NCBI GenBank assembly: GCA_920105625.2
Contig: OV050033.1
Span: forward strand, 19,116,001 to 19,180,000
Source: Clusia tigrina
Lineage: Eukaryota > Arthropoda > Insecta > Diptera > Clusiidae
Direction: 5' to 3'
Length of the DNA stretch: 64,000 nt
Of the stretch, positions 48,925 through 58,551 are shown one piece after another (within the stretch, counting starts at the first letter, position 1; each line of letters opens with the position of its first letter). Under the pieces are notes generated by a model, which saw only the letters and a list, made by a program, of their open reading frames with translations, made no database searches and had not been told where the DNA came from. A program made the translations under genes and the position numbers.

Positions 48925-49053
48925 AACTGCATTAAAAGAGTAAGTTGTTGGACCACAATCCAGCAAGCGTAAGGCATCGTGGGAGGCCGAAAACAAGCTG
49001 GTTGGTTGGCGTCTCTAAAGGCCTGAAAAAAGTTGGAGTGAAAAAGTGGAAGT
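48925..49053 (+). pseudogene. C-terminal end of a LINE polyprotein, 5' part (host of nested insertion)
   Basis: The frame reads HRGRPKTSWLVGV, then LKKVGVKKWKLVALD, the conserved 'RGRP--RW-D-V--DL--LGV-NW--LA-DR' C-terminus of a class of endonuclease-bearing LINEs (possibly RTE-like; clade uncertain). It is cut at 49053 by a second LINE and resumes at 49571. A similar decayed piece may extend upstream, but I could not follow it. Confidence 0.75.
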
Positions 49054-49068
49054 TAGTGGCTCTAGATC
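49054..49068. repeat. 15-bp target-site duplication
   Basis: TAGTGGCTCTAGATC, repeated at 49556-49570. Confidence 0.92.
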
Positions 49069-49555
49069 ACCCTTAGTGAGGTCTAAACTTGTGTGGGACT
49101 GTATTGGGAAGCTAAACTCCCTAGGCACTATGAACAAGTTATCTCTAATGTGGGTACCAGGCCACATAGGAGTAGTGGGAAATGAGAAAGCTGATAGCTT
49201 AGCTAGGAAGGCTGCGGCTTCTCACTTCAACTGCTCTGAACCCTTCTGTGGACTATCATCCCACACCATTGGAGGTCTGCTGAAGAAGTGTACAGATGTC
49301 AAACCTGGAAAACTCTTCCGGGATTAAGACAGTCCAAAACTCTTCTGGGAGATTTTAATCCTAAAAGAGCTAAGGACTTAATAAATATGCCTCGGAGTAA
49401 ATTAAGAATCATCACAGTCATTTTAAATGGACAGAGAAGTCGGAAATTAACCTGACAGAAGATTTATAGATGAGACTATCCTCATCTTTCAAATAAATAA
49501 GGGCATCACAATAGATCTTTCAGGTCGCACCCTTAAATATATCTATCTATCTATC
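49069..49555 (+). pseudogene. 5'-truncated, internally deleted RNase H-type LINE, nested insertion
   Basis: The insert opens inside RNase H: VRSKLVWDCIGKLNSLGTMN, then KLSLMWVPGHIGVVGNEKAD with SLARKAA, the third and fourth conserved blocks with intact His and Asp. After a frame break near 49327 it reads RAKDLINMPRSKLRIITVIL, then GQ. Here the Cys/His cluster that should follow is missing, so an internal deletion is likely. The end has GGGCATCACAATAGATC, the LINE tail motif, and a TATC repeat. Perfect 15-bp duplications flank it. It sits in the coding end of another LINE. Confidence 0.9.
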
Positions 49556-49570
49556 TAGTGGCTCTAGATC
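49556..49570. repeat. 15-bp target-site duplication
   Basis: TAGTGGCTCTAGATC, identical to 49054-49068. Confidence 0.92.
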
Positions 49571-49650
49571 GTGTTGAATGGAAGCAGATTACTAAAGCAG
49601 CTAAAGCCCACCCCGGGCTGTAATGCTAAATGATGATTATGATTATCATT
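49571..49650 (+). pseudogene. C-terminal end of a LINE polyprotein, 3' part
   Basis: Continues the frame broken at 49053: RVEWKQITKAAKAHPGL then TAA at 49621-49623, followed by an ATGATTATGATTATC tail. The AKxHPGL-stop ending followed by a GAT-type repeat is a familiar LINE terminus in insects. Confidence 0.75.
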
Positions 49651-50867
49651 AAAAGAGTCCTCAAAGCTCTTGAATTTTTCTTGTAGGCGAAATCATACGA
49701 TATTCAAACATGTGAATATTTAATTGTATTAATTTATACTATTTTCTCTCACTCATATTATTAACACTGCTACTAAAGAAGTACAAACTCAGTAAACTTC
49801 AAAACACTAAGAGCAATTATGTGAAATCTCTCTTTCAATATTACAATCCGAATCTAATGAACTAAAGCTCCAATACAACGCATCAGAATTGCAAAGTTTC
49901 CACATTAAAAAGAACAGCGAACCGCATTGAAAAATTACTTTTAATTACGCCATTGGGATGGGCACGTAGCTGTATTCCGATTCCCAGTCAACTTCTGCGT
50001 TCCACAGGCAAATGGACAGAGTGCAAAGTAAACAACTACTAAGTGAAATATTTGAGAACTTTTATTATAATTGAGTAAGAAGTTGTTGCAAGTTTCACTA
50101 TTTCCATTACAATGGACACTTTAATAAGTTAAAGGAAAGACAACAGCCGCCGCCTTTCTGTGTGCGTGAGTGACAGCGTACCGAGCACAAATGCCAACTC
50201 CGTGACAGTTTGTGAGGGGCATTTTCCCATCCAGCCGCCATGAATGACAAGCAAAAACTGCAACAACAATAATAACAAACAATAAAAAGCACAACTAAAT
50301 TATAACGAAATGGCAGCAATTTCAAAATGAAGTCATTTCATTAATAAGCAAAGGGAGAACGGTGTAATTAAGTGGATTTTCTTCTTTGCCTGGTCTTTTT
50401 GGTATTTGACGGTTCGCGAAGGCATTTAAATTGTTTGCAAGAGAAATTAAAAATGTTACCATAGCTTAAGTGACTTTGACCACCACTTCCTGGTGCTTTT
50501 TTGCTGAATGCTTCATAATTGTTAAGTTTAACTGCGCTTTGAGCTATTTAAACGCTGTGTATGGATGCTTGTGTTTCAACACAAAATCTGTGAGAAAAGC
50601 TTCCACAGCAGAGCAAATACAGAAAAAGGTCATCTCCGAGAATGGGTGCAAATTGCATAGTCACCTTCTAGTATCGAAAAGTGACCCCAGGTATATAAGA
50701 GAAATCCTTATAGTAAGTTGTTTAAAGAACATATGTCAGGAGAAGAGTGAGGGAATCCTGGAACTTCGTGAGTAGTTCATAGACTCTCCTGATACGGTAG
50801 AAGAATTTTAAAGTTTGTCACAGATCTGTCTGCAAGTTATTCTGTTCTGATTTGCATCGATATCAGC
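49651..50867. other. No gene recognised
   Basis: AT-rich to mixed DNA. A 101-codon frame at 50470-50775 (plus) has no recognisable domain and does not continue into the LINE tail. Confidence 0.55.
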
Positions 50868-50945
50868 GTGGTATCACAATGGGCCATTATGTTTGCTCAA
50901 GTGTGCTTTTGGCAAACTAGGCGGCCACTCCTACCTAACCTACAG
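50868..50945 (+). mobile_element. Non-LTR retrotransposon 3' tail fragment
   Basis: GTGGTATCACAATGGGCC, GCTCAAGTGTGCTTTTGGC, then GGCGGCCACTCCTACCTAAC. It is nearly the same as the minus-strand fragment at 5008-5082, so both come from one LINE family. Confidence 0.65.
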
Positions 50946-53519
50946 ATGTAACTTGAGAAAACGATTTCAGGGACCTAAGGTTGTCTCCGGGCTTTCCAGT
51001 ATACCCATACTCCCCTAGCTGTGTTTTAATAAGGAAATTTAATAATTTAAGCCACAAATAAGACGCCCTTTCTAGCCTTCATTCAAACTGATCAAACTAT
51101 TATCCACTAATGATGCTCATACTACCCAAAACACTATTTCACTTATAATCCCTTCCTTCATTCTTAAAATTGGTATTTGTAACATTGAATTCTAGCAATA
51201 TAATTTAAATCTTTAACTCGATCGCCTCCAAATCTTAGTAAAAGTCAAAGCTATCTACCAATATAAGTTTCAGTTAGATTTAATCGCCTCCAGGGCTTTC
51301 CAATAGAAGTTTCTTTAATGATAACTTTTACTATTGTGAAACCTTGTTTATCATTCTTTATAATTATAATATATTCCCTTCCTTGCAGACACCACAAACA
51401 CTCAGCAAACTTACCTCATCGTAAAAGCAAGTAATGCAAATATATTTTCACATCATATAAAAATGCATCTTTCCTCAATTACTCTGACAATCCTTGACAA
51501 TCCATTTGAGAGGAACTCACTCTTCCTTGGGACCCAAATCACCACTCAGGAATTGTGACAATTGCTTTCGATTGGTCCAACTTCACCAACATCATATCAA
51601 AATGGGACCACGTATGTCGAGTTGCCCGCATCGGTAGAGACGCGATTTTATTCAATGACACTAAAGTTTGCTCGTGCGCGTAACACTTGAATTTGACTTA
51701 ATGTAAACAATGAATATGCACGCTCCGACGACGAGGGCAGGAAATGTGTGAAATACCCGAAAAAAGGGGAAACCGAGCTCACTTGATACCCAAATGCAAT
51801 TAGTAAAAGCAGAGCAGAGCAGTAGAAACACACAAAAATTATGAAGCTGTGCGAAGGACGTCCCAACAGCTTTTCATACTTCTGCAGAGGGTGTTCACTG
51901 AGCTTCCATGCTCGCATAATAATATAATCTTAGATACAGTGCCGCATACATATGCATACTGCAACAGTGCCAATGTGTAGAGCAACAACAGCAATTAAAA
52001 GCACCACGACAACAACGGCAAAGTAAAAAGAGCTGCAACCGCAGGAAGAAAAACACCGCATAATCACGCAATTAGTAAATGTCAAATCTGTTGCATTGAA
52101 AATCAAATTTATTGCTTGCATTCCGCATAGATTAATCAGAGGTATGCAGCGTTTCTGTTGCGGTAAATACGTAAACGCACACAATCGTGCATATATCGTA
52201 CACATACATTCACATACGAGTACCCAACAGCACAGACAGGAAACTGACGCAAAGGACGCTCTTAAGAATGAGCTCTGATTAGTGCATCCTTGCTTTGCTT
52301 TGCTTTACTGTGCCGTGTAAATATGCATAAGTGTGCGTGCGTCTCTCTGCTCGTACGAGTGAGTGAGTGCGTGAGTGTGTGAATAATTACGGATGAGCTG
52401 TGTTTGTGACTCCAATAATGAACGCCTTCTGGCAGCATTTACGACTTCTCTACTTGTTGGAATTGCCTGCCAGGCTGAAAATTTTAGCAGTTTACTAAGC
52501 TGGAGTAAGTTGGTATCATTGGTGAAGTCTTCTCCACAAAAAACAGGGAGGAGATGATAAGATATTTTAGTTTCTGTGTGTCTCATAAACTAATGTGACC
52601 AACACCTTCATGAGAAGAGTTCAGAATTTTTTGACTTATATTGGAGTTTTGTCATAAGAGGAGAAGAGGTTTCAGTGTGGTGAAATAGAAATGTTTATCG
52701 ATTAGCTGAGATCTGAAAGAGTGTTAACTGGAGGATGAATCCTTCAGTTATTCAAAAAAGAGAGCTCTTCGAATCGACTTCCGAATTAACTGTATTCAAC
52801 TGAAATTCCAGTCACTGATTTCCTACAAAACAGTGATTAATCAACTTCGCTTTTAATTCGCCAATCAAAAGTGAATTAAAACTTTATTACTGATTACCAT
52901 TTCATGAAATTCCGGTCAGAGTAAACTCATGTTTTCGCTCCTTTCAATATTCAGTATAATTAATTTCCACTGGAGTTCCATCACTACCACAGTTTTCTGT
53001 AATTGCGCACAGGCGCCTTTACTTTGATCAGATGCACCTACTTCATTTGCCAAAGATAGCAACTATAAATCAACTGACTAATTAATTTCATTTATAAATT
53101 TTCATTATTTTTAATAAAAGGAAAATAGCAATTTAAGACATTAAAAGTTGTTAAACTTCACCACAGCAATGCTGCGCAATCCCTTAAATTATTTATTTAA
53201 CAATTAAATGGAATATAATTCAAGTTAATTTTAATTACAAACGAACCCAATTTAATTAACTGCCGCTTCCTTTGCGCAGAATTTGGTTTCACGCTGACAC
53301 TCACAAAGCGACCAACTGAGTAAATCAGATGTGACTCAGTGTGGAGGTCAGGGTAAAATTTATACAACCAAGAGTGAGGGCTCTTTCATTGGAACGTCCT
53401 ACACCCTCACTGATTTCATAAGTAGGCCAAAGGACACAGTTCAAGTTACAATGTAGTCAATTAGCCGATTTTTCTGGATGCATAAATGTCCATCTGTGCA
53501 CCACTTTAAGTATTGAATA
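50946..53519. other. No gene recognised
   Basis: Mixed DNA with CAA words near 51980-52020, a GTGAGT/CGTGAG run near 52355-52380 and an AT-rich part from 52800. No domain or repeat family identified. Confidence 0.55.
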
Positions 53520-53730
53520 CGTAGATCAAAAAGCAGACTCCTTATACAATAAAAATATATTGTTTTTCTTTTACATCTTTCAGATATCTTTGGAAGCACA
53601 TCCAGGTAGCAAGCAGTGACAGCATGACGATCTTCTAGTAGCAACGCGTCTATAGGTCCCACATGTCTGAAGAACTAAACTACAATTTTATTAATACTCT
53701 GTACTTGCCTTATTTTGATCATCTGGATCC
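53520..53730 (-). pseudogene. Possible mariner transposase fragment, third lineage
   Basis: The minus strand reads FFRHVGPIDALLLEDRHAVT, then ACYLDVLPKISERCKR. It resembles the mariner segment 'FF--HV--I-LE-R-TVTA-WY---LPKV---' between the first and second catalytic aspartates. No HHDN or PPYSPD block follows, so it is truncated. A chance match cannot be excluded. Confidence 0.45.
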
Positions 53731-53884
53731 TTACTTTCTTTTTGTCTCAGTCAAAGTGTGGGAATTATTGGCGACATTATGTTTCTGTATCGATAGTTTC
53801 TGGTGTTGCTGCAGTCTCAGAACATTCTTCTCTTATATGGTAATTTATTGATACACATTCGAAGATTAATTAAACGTTGTTTTA

Positions 53885-54255
53885 TGGTAATAATATTGAT
53901 TCAGTTGATATGGCTCTGGACCTGAGAGTTGCTGCGGAACCAGCTCTAACCAGCAATTTAGTTGGCTTCGATCCCTATATGACCCGGGACCCAGCAAATT
54001 CCAACCTTATTTATTGTAGCTAAAGAGTGTAGGTAATTGAACAATTCTTCCACCAGTTTCGATTCCATAGAGTATGAAGATAATGCTTGTGATGCAGCTT
54101 GACTATCTGAAAAGACAGCTATATGCGTGCCCTTAATGCCTCTTTTCAGATTTATCCGCTGCGCAGATAGAAATTTTTTGAGTTTCAGCCTGAAAGACGC
54201 TAGGCCACCTGCCCATTGGGTCTGAGATTTTGGTATTGGATCCAAGTATTCTTGC
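53885..54255 (-). pseudogene. RNase H domain of a LINE, part 2 (split by a hAT insertion)
   Basis: The minus strand continues from the TDGSK block at 55760 with GARILGSNTKISD, then WPSVFQAE (frameshifted), AVFSDSQAASQALSSY near 54150-54100, and ICWVPGHIGIEAN near 53990-53960, followed by a decayed ELVRAGSAATL segment. Catalytic-site motifs SDSQAA and WVPGHxG are well kept. The hAT element at 54264-55747 separates it from its N-terminal part. Confidence 0.85.
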
Positions 54256-54263
54256 ACCGACTC
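54256..54263. repeat. 8-bp target-site duplication of hAT element
   Basis: ACCGACTC, repeated exactly at 55748-55755. Eight bases is the duplication length typical of hAT transposons. Confidence 0.9.
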
Positions 54264-54470
54264 TAGTGATGAACGATCCAGTGATTTTTGAGTGTCGCCG
54301 TTACCAGTGATTGCTATTTTTCAATCACCGTGATTTTAAACAGTGACTGCGATCGCTGTTTCCATTGTATTCATACATATACATATGTATGTATGCAGTC
54401 AAGCAAACTGTTATCAAATATGCAAATTAACAGCAAAATGCGCGAATTTTAACATACAGCTGTAATCCAC

Positions 54471-54515
54471 CAGTGATTGAAAATCGCTACTTTTAATAAA
54501 AGCGTGAAATAACAG
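54471..54515 (+). repeat. Left subterminal inverted repeat (45 bp) of the hAT element
   Basis: Starts CAGTGATTGAAAATCGCT and ends GCGTGAAATAACAG. It matches the reverse complement of 55566-55610 at 44 of 45 positions by eye. Confidence 0.92.
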
Positions 54516-54698
54516 CGAGTTGTTATTTCATTACTTTGGTAACGAATGAATATATCAATCACTGTTTTTATCATGTTAGTTAAGTAGATTTATGTATGTA
54601 CATATGTAGTTGTAGCTGTTAAATTATCCCATTGTTGGAGAGAGTGACAATTTATCCAAAGTTTGAATATTCATACGTATCGGTTTATATTTTAACAT

Positions 54699-54902
54699 TT
54701 GCGCATAGATAATAGAGAAGTTGATAGATATTTGGAAAATGACTTAATTCCGCGAAATTCCTATCCTTTATTATGGTGGCGGAACAATAAAACAAAGTAT
54801 CCAAATGTTTCGATAGTAGCGCAAGAAAATCTTTGCACATTGGCATCTTCCGTAGTAAAAATGTTATTATGTTTAAATTGTAACTTTAAATACTGTACTT
54901 AA
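54699..54902 (+). pseudogene. hAT transposase C-terminal dimerisation remnant
   Basis: The frame reads EVDRYLENDLIPRNSYPLLW, then WRNNKTKYPNVSIVAQENLC, then TLASSV. This is the hAT C-terminal dimerisation motif ('E---YL----IPR--NPL-WW--N---YP-LS-LA--YLCIPASSV-SER-FS'). The conserved SERxFS that should follow SSV is lost (the frame reads KMLLCLNC and stops at TAA near 54900). The upstream catalytic domain and zinc finger are not present, so this is a dead relic within the 1484-bp element. Confidence 0.88.
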
Positions 54903-55565
54903 ACTTTATTTATCAATATTTTTTATTATTTATAAATATTAGATTATTAATAATAAAATGTATTTGTCCAGCTTAATATAATAATTTAATTATTAGACGA
55001 TAAGATATTAAAACGACTACTTGTAAGTATTGATTGAGATATGTCACTAGCAATGCACTAATCGTTTAATTGATTAGTTTTACCTTCGAATGTACGAGTA
55101 TATCATAATGTGTTCAATTTCTATAATGCCAATATACGAAATTTACTTATTCAATCAAATAAATTTTATAATAACAACTACAAAATGTATAAGACCATTG
55201 ACAAATTCCATTCTTGTCAGCTACCCTGTATAATTAAATTCAAAATTTCATTAATTATCTAAAAAAATTCAAATGAAAAATTTCCCTTTGTATAAAATTC
55301 ATGCATTAAAAGTAACAGCAGTCAAGAAATAAACTGATATTTTACAGTATGTTCTTTTTCGGTGTAGTTTGAAATGACTCCTGAAATAGTAGCAAACTGT
55401 CCCTCTCTGTTGATTTATATAGACATAAACTTTCTTTAATGTTAAATGTGTAAGTGTGCATGAGTGTAGCCAAAATTCATATAATATCATTCTCTGTCTC
55501 TCTGTATTCACTTAAAAAATTCCACAGAAACAGTGATTTCTATCAAAGCGTGAAATCAATCGCCC

Positions 55566-55610
55566 CTGTTATTTCACGCTTTTATTAAAAGAAGCGATTT
55601 TCAATCACTG
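55566..55610 (-). repeat. Right subterminal inverted repeat (45 bp) of the hAT element
   Basis: Plus strand starts CTGTTATTTCACGCTTTTAT and ends TTTTCAATCACTG. It pairs with 54471-54515 with one mismatch. Confidence 0.92.
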
Positions 55611-55747
55611 TGAAAAAAGAACGGACTGTTAAAAAATCACTCTTTTGATCAAATCGCTGTTACTTTGTATATTCAATAACAGTTGCTACCAGCGATTTTT
55701 AAATAACAGTGAAAAAATCACCGGCAGTGAAATTTTGCTCATCGCTA

Positions 55748-55755
55748 ACCGACTC
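55748..55755. repeat. 8-bp target-site duplication of hAT element
   Basis: ACCGACTC, identical to 54256-54263. Confidence 0.9.
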
Positions 55756-55960
55756 CAGTGTTTCTTTTTGACCCGTCTGTGAACCATTCTAGACCTCTAG
55801 AATTGACCCAAGGTCCTCCAATGTCCCCTTTATCACGATCTGAGATAATAATATCAAAACTACGATCAAGATGTCGTTTTGGATCATATCATCCGTTATT
55901 GAACACATTATTTTTTGATCCGGTATGGTTTTTAGAATATTATTGTATTACAGTAACAAA
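55756..55960 (-). pseudogene. RNase H domain of a LINE, part 1 (split by a hAT insertion)
   Basis: The minus strand reads FDIIISDRDKGDIGGPW, then GLEWFTDGSKRNTGVG, the start of RNase H with the first catalytic Asp in TDGSK. It is cut by the hAT element exactly after this block and resumes at 54255. The decayed linker upstream of RNase H extends to about 55960. Confidence 0.82.
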
Positions 55961-57704
55961 TTTATATTAACTAATTTAATTCTGTGAAGAATGTTTTCGA
56001 GTCTGTTTATTTATAAACAATTAGGACCAGAAAATTCTCTCTTGATTATTATATAGCTTAAAGTATTGACTTTCTTTGGCAACGTTTCACAAAGCAAAGT
56101 AAAAATACATTTTTTAAGATATTAAGTCTTGAGAGCATGTCCTTGAATTCTAACAGGGATATAATTCATCAATCAAACAAGCTTCAAAACTTAAGTAGCA
56201 ATATTTGTATACATGTGAGGATGTTCTGTGGGCATAACTGAAGCTGCTTACTGTAATTCTAGGCAATTGCATACATTTTTGTTAATATGGCGAAGGTAAA
56301 CACTGTCAAAGGAAATGTATCCTCGTAATAGTCCTAATCATACGTCCTGATGTTACATGTAACGAATGAAATTACCTGAAATGAAATTGGGGATAATAAA
56401 AACAAAAACAAAATGAAAAAGGAAATTAAAATTAAAAAAGTTAATATATAATATATTAATATATATATTTATAAATATATAAATAACGATGCCATCAAAC
56501 GAACTTAACTGAAGCAATTAAATGCGCCGAAGTGTGAGCAAATCGTTCATTTATGCTGTGCTTCAGTGTAACAACAGTTGTTCACAATCATATACGAAAC
56601 ACGTGAATATAACTGTAAATAACGCTTATTCGTAGGTGTGTGCATGTGTGCGTGTGGCTACACAAGTGTCGATTGTGTGCAAGAAGCATATGACAAACGA
56701 ATGGATCACTGGCTTCCCAGCAATTTTGTGAATGCGTATTGCGTGGCTCCACATAAATGTGGTCCAAATTGTTATTTGAGCTTTATTAATTACTGCAACA
56801 GTTTAAGTACTTGAGTAATTGAACTGGAGAACTGAAATGTTAATTCCCAAATGGCTGCGAATAAACATAAACTGTGCTCCCCCACAAAGGGCACTTTAAG
56901 AAGTGTGCACACAACTCGCTGCAGCTAAGGACGCAGTGGAAGAAACTTCCACAGGTCTTTCAACACATTTCATATAAATTAAGACAAAGAGACATTTTAG
57001 AAAGTTTGCTGCCTTGCAAACTGACGATCACAGATGCACACACATACGAGTACTTCCAAGCGAGTACGTTGGGGTGGGTATATGGTTCCTATTAGGAATC
57101 CTTGCTTCTTGCATCAAAACAAAACCCTGACGTCTTCTAAACAAAAGTGTAGCCAGCGCATTAAATATGCATTTATTAGTTTAAAACTTTTTGCTCCATA
57201 CACGCGCGTACTCTCCCACACATTCAACACACCCACACACACAACTTCAACAAAGATCCTTGCGCATTGTACATATGCTGTCTCCACGTTCTCCTGCAGC
57301 CACTGGCGCTAATGTTGCACTGCTTCATCGTCCTATTTCCTACTTCCTTCCGTCATATTCACTGTTAGTGCTATCATTAAGTATGGCGCAAATAATTAAA
57401 GCTACACTAATACGTGCTGGCGTCGCCCGAATGCGCCGCATTACATTACGTTACATTAGGATGCTGTATGTCAGCGTCAGCGTAAGCGTACGTGATGCGG
57501 CCTCACCAACCCTTTTGACTGCGAGTACTTTGTTTTTCCCTGCAAGACACTTAAGCATGTGCACTGTGAATACTGCCTGCAAGTATGAGCAGTAGGAATG
57601 CGCAGCAGGTGAGTGCCTTATTGGAAAGCCATCGTTGACTATACGAAGGTCAAAGGAAGTATGAAGCATTATAAGGAGGGAATATTCCTAACAAGCTTTC
57701 GTTT
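55961..57704. other. No gene recognised
   Basis: AT-rich with an AT palindrome-like tract near 56445-56485, then a GC-richer single-copy-looking block 56500-57650. A 134-codon frame at 57191-57595 (plus) has no recognisable domain. Confidence 0.55.
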
Positions 57705-57877
57705 ATTATTTATTTTTTACACCTTACACTATAATGAATAATGTCTGCAAGTATTTGGGATAATAGTAAAGTGCTTGGAGATAAGTGCTTCGAAAAGATA
57801 CTCTGGAAGGGATTCGAACCTGCATCTCCCATTCTATGAGAGTAGCATGCTTACCCCTAGACCCCGGAGACTCTGCG
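57705..57877 (-). mobile_element. tRNA-derived SINE, copy F (variant body)
   Basis: The minus strand reads GGTCTAGGGGTAAGCATGCT (box A region), box B GGTTCGAATCC, then TTCGAAGCACTTATCTCC and AGCACTTTACTATTATCCC, and the family tail CTTGCAGACATTATTCATTA, TAGTGTAAGGTG. Head and tail match copies A and D, but the CTCTTCGAGTCGAAAGCC body is replaced by a different segment. It may be a second subfamily or a related SINE sharing the same LINE-derived tail. Confidence 0.82.
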
Positions 57878-58517
57878 CAAACACGCTTTTGATATTCATT
57901 TTGAATATTGATAACCATTGAAAAACATATGGGAAAATGGGTGATTTAATATAATGTTCAAAAGGAGGCATGGCAGCTGTAAGCATACATATTCTTCATA
58001 AAGGTAAATTCCTGAAGGGAAGGATTCATGACCATGGGGTGTAATTTTTTACATTTGTTAGAGATATACAAAAGCTACCTGATATACTCGTATGCATTGC
58101 ATCATGGGAGAGATCCCTACAGTTACATAAAAGTATTCATATATAAGACCATCGCTCCTCCCACATATACTCGTATAACTGTCATTAACTGATTTTAAGA
58201 AATCGCAGCATCTCCAATTTACGGTTCATTGGAATCATGGGTAAGGCACTTTAATGACATATCGAGAGGCTTATATGAGAAATGGATGCGTCCTTTATCC
58301 AATCTAAACCATTTTCAAGATATGATTCTTTAAACCTTTGTCCGTAATATTTGTATTTCAATTAGTTTAGTTTGAATATCCTGCTTTTTGTTCCAACTAT
58401 TTACACATCATCTGAGGCGAAGCTCAATCCTGTTAACGTCAACACATTATCATACAAGAATTTGTTCATCATAGCCCTATAATAAGCGGCCCTTTGCTCC
58501 CCCGGGGAGCCACAGGA

Positions 58518-58519
<2 letters not shown>

Positions 58520-58551
<32 letters not shown>
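58520..58551. repeat. TA microsatellite
   Basis: Fifteen TA units without interruption, between AGGACCA and ACCCTATAAGG. Confidence 0.95.

Larger units (their letters stand above)
54264..55747 (+). mobile_element. Internally deleted hAT transposon, 1484 bp
   Basis: The ends TAGTGATGAAC (54264-54274) and the reverse complement of GCTCATCGCTA (55737-55747), that is TAGCGATGAGC, match at 9 of 11 bases and have the TAGNGATG form common to hAT terminal repeats. Perfect 8-bp duplications flank it. A leftover of the transposase lies on the plus strand at 54699-54902 (next entry). The size is well under a full hAT element, so the rest of the transposase is deleted and the copy is non-autonomous. Subterminal regions carry a 45-bp inverted repeat and repeated CAGTGATT words, both expected of transposase-binding DNA. 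It lies within a LINE RNase H domain. Confidence 0.9.
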
